DNA of 10,148 nucleotides from CAZWZG01 sp964638245 (lineage in GTDB: Bacteria > Pseudomonadota > Alphaproteobacteria > Rhodobacterales > Rhodobacteraceae): the NCBI GenBank assembly GCA_964638245.1, contig CAZWZG010000117.1, forward strand, positions 1-10,148, in the 5' to 3' direction. Below are positions 6,388 to 10,148 of the stretch, in pieces; position 1 is the first letter of the stretch, and every line of letters begins with the position of its first letter. The notes beneath the pieces are model-generated. The model saw nothing but the letters and a program-made list of their open reading frames with translations. It was not told the origin of the DNA and did not search any database. Position numbers and translations under genes: made by a program.

Positions 6388-7470
6388 TTAAACGGGGGTC
6401 CAGGCCCGGGTCTGATGGGATGTTCGTGCCGCGGCGACAACCTCGAACACGTCGAGCCCGTCGCGGAAGGTTGGCCAGATGGATGTGCCGGTTTCGATGG
6501 CCGTGAGGAAGTCCTTGGCCTCGATGATGATCTGGTCCTGATAGCCGGTGCCGTGCCCCGGTCCCTGACAGAAGGGCAGGTAATCGGGGTGCTCGGGGCC
6601 GGTGAGGATTTTCTTGAAGCCCCGCTCGGCGTCCGGCCCTTCGGCCTTGTAGAGCCAGAGGGCGTTCTGGTCTTCGCCATCGAAGCGGATCGAGCCCTTG
6701 GTGCCGCCGATCTCATAGATGTAACCCATCTTGCGACCGTGCGACGTGCGGCTGAAATAGAGGTGGCCCATCGCGCCATTCTCGAAGCGGCAGAGCATCT
6801 GGGCCTGATCGTCGTTGTCGCGGTTCGGGTGGACGATTTCGATGTCGGCCATCACCTCTTTGATCGGACCGCAAAGCGCCAAGGCACCGTTGATCATGTG
6901 AGGCGCGAGGTCGCCCATGGTGCCGTTTGCCTCGCCTTGCATGCGCCAATGGGGCGGCGCGTTGGCGTCGGCGAGGAAGTCCTCGGTGTGCTCGCCGCGG
7001 AACCAGATGACGTCGCCGATTTCGCCAGAGGCGACGAGGTCGCGGGCGAATTGGCTTGCGGGCGTACGGATGTAGTTGAAGCCAATCATGTTGACGACGC
7101 CAGAGGCCTCGGCGGCGGCGACCATGGCGCGGGCGTCTTCGATAGAGGCGCCGAGCGGCTTTTCGCAAAAGACGGGTTTGCCTGCTGCGAAGGCGGCTTC
7201 GGCGATGGCGCGGTGGGTGTTCTGGGTCGAGGCGATGACGATGGCTTCGACCTCCGGAGATGCGATCATGTCGCGCCAGTCGCCGGTGCCCTTCGCGAAT
7301 CCATAGGCCGCTGCGTAGCGCGCGCCGCTTTCGGATGTGGAGCCTGCGATCATAGCCAGCCGTGGTCTGAGACCGGTGTTAAATACCGCACCGACAGCCG
7401 CCATAGCGACGCTGTGCGCCTTGCCCATATAGCCGCCGCCAACCACGCCAATACCGATTTCTTTTGCCAT
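6388..7470 (-). CDS. Gfo/Idh/MocA-family dehydrogenase, probable inositol 2-dehydrogenase-type enzyme
   Basis: This is a 360-residue cytoplasmic NAD(P)-dependent oxidoreductase and the first gene of the minus-strand catabolic operon. The Rossmann loop is GVVGGGYMGKAH (8-19), the conserved EKP motif is at 103-105 (Lys104), and the catalytic pair is in GDLAPHMI (Asp187, His191). These match the inositol dehydrogenase (IolG/IdhA) superfamily. Which cyclitol it oxidises (myo-, scyllo- or another isomer), or whether it acts on a related aldose, is not determined by these motifs. The ATG at 7470 is preceded by GGGGAGGAA at optimal spacing. A longer in-frame reading would extend through the operator and into divergent iolD, and is rejected. 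The operator palindrome ends 22 bases before the start, so LacI repression is expected. It shares only the family fold and motifs with the second dehydrogenase of the operon and belongs to a different subfamily. Confidence 0.91.
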   Translation of the reverse strand: MAKEIGIGVVGGGYMGKAHSVAMAAVGAVFNTGLRPRLAMIAGSTSESGARYAAAYGFAKGTGDWRDMIASPEVEAIVIASTQNTHRAIAEAAFAAGKPVFCEKPLGASIEDARAMVAAAEASGVVNMIGFNYIRTPASQFARDLVASGEIGDVIWFRGEHTEDFLADANAPPHWRMQGEANGTMGDLAPHMINGALALCGPIKEVMADIEIVHPNRDNDDQAQMLCRFENGAMGHLYFSRTSHGRKMGYIYEIGGTKGSIRFDGEDQNALWLYKAEGPDAERGFKKILTGPEHPDYLPFCQGPGHGTGYQDQIIIEAKDFLTAIETGTSIWPTFRDGLDVFEVVAAARTSHQTRAWTPV

Positions 7471-7492
7471 GCATTCCTCCCCGGAAAAGCCG

Positions 7493-7510
7493 TTTGCAAC
7501 CGGTTGCAAA
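7493..7510. promoter_or_regulatory. LacI-type operator between the dehydrogenase operon and iolDC
   Basis: TTTGCAACCGGTTGCAAA is a perfect 18-base palindrome with a central CG. Its inner 14 bases are identical to the operator at 1200-1213. It lies in the 104-base divergent region, 22 bases before the minus-strand dehydrogenase start and 64 bases before the iolD ATG. One bound repressor could therefore block both directions. A TTGACC at 7522-7527 is a possible -35 for iolD, but no good -10 follows; the promoters themselves are not resolved. Recognition by the LacI protein at 158-1156 is inferred from the shared sequence. Confidence 0.85.
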
Positions 7511-7574
7511 ATCGTTATCGTTTGACCCAAGAATTGTCCATGCGAAAAGAACACGCCTGAGGGGGGACGGCAGC

Positions 7575-9437
7575 ATGTCCGACACCATTCGTTTGACGAC
7601 GGCACAAGCGATCATCCGTTGGCTGAATGCTCAGTTCATCGAAATAGACGGTGAGCGCACGCGCGTCTGCGGCGGGGGTTTTGGTATTTTTGGCCATGGC
7701 AATGTGACCTGCCTGGGCGAGGCGCTCTATGATCACAAGGACACGCTGCCACTCTATCGCGGCCAGAACGAGCAATCGATGGGGTTCGCGGCAGCGGCCT
7801 ACGCCAAGTACCACCTTCGGCAGCGGTTCATGTTCTGCACGGCGAGTGCTGGGCCGGGGACGGCGAACCTTTACACGTCGGCAGCTCTTGCGCACGCCAA
7901 CCGGTTGCCGATGCTGCTTCTCTGCGGGGATGCGTTTCTGACGCGGTTGCCCGATCCTGTGCTGCAACAGTTGGAGCACTACGGAAACCCGACTTTCGGT
8001 GTGAATGACGGCTTCAAGGCCGTCTCGCGGTACTGGGACCGCATCACGCATCCCGCGCAAGTCATCCAGTCCTTGCCCGCCGCGCTTGCGACGCTCCTAG
8101 ACCCCGCTGATTGCGGCCCTGCGTTTCTCGGTCTGCCACAGGACGTGCAGGGCTGGGCCTATGACTATCCCGTCGCGTTCTTCGAAGAGCGGACCCATCG
8201 TATTCGCCGACAAACGCCGGATGCGGCAGAGATCGCTGATGCGGTTGCCGTTCTAAAGTCGGCCAAGAAACCGGTCATCATTGCAGGCGGAGGCGTCCAG
8301 TACTCCGGCGCGGTTGCCGAATTGACCGAGTTCGCAGAGGCACACCAAATCCCGGTGATCGAAACGATTGCGGGTCGCGCAAACATGGTCGCGACCCATG
8401 ATCTGAACATCGGTCCCGTCGGTGTCACGGGATCAGACAGCGCCAATGCCGTCGCCGAAACCGCTGACGTGATCCTCTCCGTGGGCTGTCGCCTGCAGGA
8501 CTTCACAACCGGCTCGTGGACAGCGTTTTCCAAGGACGCGCGGATCATCAGCCTGAACGCAGCACGCCATGACGCCGGCAAACACATGTCGCTGCCGATT
8601 GTGGGCGACGCAAAGCTGGGCCTCGATGCGCTGGGCATGGCGATGACGGGCTACAAGGCACCCGAAGGCTGGACTGCGTTTGCGCGGGACGAGCGCAAGA
8701 AATGGGACGCTTACGTGGCCGAGAACGTGCGCCCCGGCAATCGTCCCAACAGCTATGCCCAAGCCATCGGGGTCGTGAACGCGTTGTGCGATCCGCGCGA
8801 TAGGGTCGTAGCCGCTGCGGGCGGACTGCCAGCAGAGGTGACGGCCAACTGGCGCACGCTCGACATCGGCACGGTCGATGTGGAATTCGGCTTTTCCTGC
8901 ATGGGCTATGAAATCGCGGGCGGGTGGGGCGCCCGCATTGCACAGTCCGAAAAGGAGCCGGAGCAGGACACCATCGTTTTCACTGGCGACGGATCGTACC
9001 TGTTGATGAATTCGGACATCTATTCGTCGGTTCTGACCCAGAAGAAGCTGATCATTCTGGTGCTGGACAATGGCGGCTTTGCGGTCATCAACAAGCTTCA
9101 GAACAACACGGGCAATGAAAGCTTCAACAACCTGATTGCGGATACACCAACGGTGCCAGAGGCCTTTGCCGTCGATTTCGTGAGCCACGCGGAGTCCATG
9201 GGGGCCAATGCCGCCTATGCAGCCAACCCGGTCGAGCTTGAAGAGGCTTTTAAGCGCGCCAAGGCAGCAGACAAGACAAGTGTGATCGTGATGGATGTCG
9301 ATGCCTACGAAGGCTGGACAACTGAGGGCCACACCTGGTGGGAAGTCGGCACGCCGCATGTCTCCGAACATGAAAGCGTTCGGGAAAAACATCTCGAGAT
9401 CGAAGCCGAGCGCGCAAAGCAGCGGAAAGGCATCTGA
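7575..9437 (+). CDS. iolD: 3D-(3,5/4)-trihydroxycyclohexane-1,2-dione acylhydrolase (IolD)
   Basis: This is a 620-residue cytoplasmic thiamine-diphosphate enzyme that hydrolyses the C-C bond of 3D-trihydroxycyclohexane-1,2-dione to give 5-deoxyglucuronate, the ring-opening step of inositol catabolism. The N-terminal ThDP-binding domain has TAQAIIRWLNAQF (9-21), IFGHGNVTCLGEAL (38-51) and RGQNEQSMGF (62-71), with Glu66 as the expected cofactor-activating glutamate, then TASAGPGTANL (89-99). The central domain starts near 215, with PVIIAGGG at 233-240. The C-terminal domain holds the GDG...N metal/ThDP motif from Gly471 to Asn499. The length is normal for IolD. The start at 7575 is preceded by a GGGGGGA stretch, and upstream in-frame codons would run through the operator. 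Its stop overlaps the iolC start. An 11-of-14 match to the operator lies inside the gene at 7896-7909. Confidence 0.97.
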   Translation: MSDTIRLTTAQAIIRWLNAQFIEIDGERTRVCGGGFGIFGHGNVTCLGEALYDHKDTLPLYRGQNEQSMGFAAAAYAKYHLRQRFMFCTASAGPGTANLYTSAALAHANRLPMLLLCGDAFLTRLPDPVLQQLEHYGNPTFGVNDGFKAVSRYWDRITHPAQVIQSLPAALATLLDPADCGPAFLGLPQDVQGWAYDYPVAFFEERTHRIRRQTPDAAEIADAVAVLKSAKKPVIIAGGGVQYSGAVAELTEFAEAHQIPVIETIAGRANMVATHDLNIGPVGVTGSDSANAVAETADVILSVGCRLQDFTTGSWTAFSKDARIISLNAARHDAGKHMSLPIVGDAKLGLDALGMAMTGYKAPEGWTAFARDERKKWDAYVAENVRPGNRPNSYAQAIGVVNALCDPRDRVVAAAGGLPAEVTANWRTLDIGTVDVEFGFSCMGYEIAGGWGARIAQSEKEPEQDTIVFTGDGSYLLMNSDIYSSVLTQKKLIILVLDNGGFAVINKLQNNTGNESFNNLIADTPTVPEAFAVDFVSHAESMGANAAYAANPVELEEAFKRAKAADKTSVIVMDVDAYEGWTTEGHTWWEVGTPHVSEHESVREKHLEIEAERAKQRKGI

Positions 9438-10148
9438 TGGCGCTGGCGAACCTCGCTAAAAACCGCTTTCTCGTGGTGGGCCGTGTCGGGATGGACCTGT
9501 GTCCTGATCCTCCGGGAACCGCGACCGCTGACGCGCAGACTATGGTCGTATCCATGGGCGGGTCATCGGCCAATATCGCGGCGGGGATCGTCAAGCTGGG
9601 CGGCGCAGCGGATCTGGTGACAGTCGTTTCGGATGATGCAGTTGGCAACTACTGCCTTAACCAACTGGATCACTACAAGGTTGGTCGCCAGTATGTCCGC
9701 TCTTTGGCCTCAGAGGTCCGCACATCGCTTGCGGTCTATGAAAGCCGGCTCGAGAACCATCATTCAGTCATCTACCGCAACAACGCCGCCGATTTTCAGA
9801 TGAACGCCGAGGACGTAGCGAAGCCGGACTACGCCTCATACGGAGCGCTGATCACGGCGGGCACGGTCTTTGCCGCAGAACCCTCGCGATCGGCCGCTTT
9901 CGACGCGTTCGAGCATGCAAAGGCCGCGGGCATTCCGATCATTTTCGACGTCGACTACCGCCCCTACAGCTGGCCTTCGGCTGACGTCGCCGAAGAGGTC
10001 CTGTCGCGGGCGGGTGCGATGTCTGACGTGATCGTTGGCAACGATGAAGAGTTTGGCTTCATGGCTGGCGGTATCGACAAAGGTCTCGGCAAGGCCCGCG
10101 AGTTGGCCAGCACAAGCGCCACCCTCGTTGTTTACAAGATGGGCCCGG
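9437..10148 (+). CDS. iolC: 5-dehydro-2-deoxygluconokinase (IolC), 3' end beyond window
   Basis: This is the N-terminal 237 residues of a PfkB/ribokinase-family kinase, open to the right edge; the family is about 320-340 residues for the single-domain form. IolC phosphorylates 5-dehydro-2-deoxygluconate with ATP in the cytoplasm, after IolD and IolB have acted. The first PfkB signature is GGSSANIAAGIVKLGG (41-56). FDVDYRPYSWP (170-180) and VGNDEEF (200-206) match the IolC pattern. The ATP-binding and catalytic GAGD region lies outside the window, so intactness cannot be judged. The ATG shares its A with the iolD stop (TGATG at 9435-9439), which indicates translational coupling. GCGGAAAGG at 9422-9430, inside iolD, can serve as the ribosome-binding site. 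Confidence 0.95.
   Translation, partial: MALANLAKNRFLVVGRVGMDLCPDPPGTATADAQTMVVSMGGSSANIAAGIVKLGGAADLVTVVSDDAVGNYCLNQLDHYKVGRQYVRSLASEVRTSLAVYESRLENHHSVIYRNNAADFQMNAEDVAKPDYASYGALITAGTVFAAEPSRSAAFDAFEHAKAAGIPIIFDVDYRPYSWPSADVAEEVLSRAGAMSDVIVGNDEEFGFMAGGIDKGLGKARELASTSATLVVYKMGP

Noticed and set aside
6070..7560. 496-codon plus-strand open frame opposite the dehydrogenase and IolE-like genes
   Set aside because: It is longer than the real genes but spans two antisense genes and the operator region, and its translation shows no domain. The minus-strand proteins carry intact catalytic motifs.
8433..9392. Minus-strand open frame opposite the C-terminal half of iolD
   Set aside because: iolD is intact with all cofactor motifs; the antisense translation is low in recognisable structure and has no ribosome-binding site support.

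Overview
The window looks like part of a chromosomal inositol (cyclitol) uptake and catabolism locus from an alphaproteobacterium, most likely of the Rhodobacterales/Roseobacter type. That placement is inference. It rests on the moderately high GC content, the Frc-type sugar ABC transporter with a single-domain ATPase, the LacI-family regulator beginning with an SRSAVSRTF helix, and the iolD-iolC pair. No mobile element, CRISPR array or phage gene is visible.

Layout. Positions 1-71 (minus) hold a tRNA-Thr with anticodon CGT, cut by the left edge. A LacI-family repressor (158-1156, minus) is divergent from an ABC importer operon on the plus strand: periplasmic binding protein (1303-2226), permease (2312-3493) and ATPase (3497-4270). 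A hairpin terminator lies between binding protein and permease, and a second one closes the operon. A convergent minus-strand operon runs from 7470 down to 4340. In transcription order it holds a Gfo/Idh/MocA dehydrogenase, an IolE-like TIM-barrel enzyme and a second Gfo/Idh/MocA dehydrogenase. Divergent from it are iolD (7575-9437, plus) and iolC (9437 to beyond the right edge), which overlap by one base.

How the parts fit. The importer probably brings a cyclitol or related sugar into the cell. The dehydrogenases would oxidise inositol isomers to inososes, and the IolE-like enzyme would dehydrate or interconvert these. IolD hydrolyses the trihydroxycyclohexanedione ring to 5-deoxyglucuronate. 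After isomerisation by IolB, which is not in the window, IolC phosphorylates 5-dehydro-2-deoxygluconate. IolB, the aldolase IolJ and the semialdehyde dehydrogenase IolA are not seen; they may lie past the right edge.

The strongest regulatory signal is one palindrome with core TGCAACCGGTTGCA in both divergent intergenic regions: 1200-1213, between lacI and the transporter, and 7493-7510, between the dehydrogenase operon and iolDC. It has the symmetry and central CG expected of a LacI-family operator. This implies a single local regulon covering all four transcription units and including autoregulation of the repressor. The genes themselves are ordinary members of known families; the regulatory wiring is the most distinctive part of the window.
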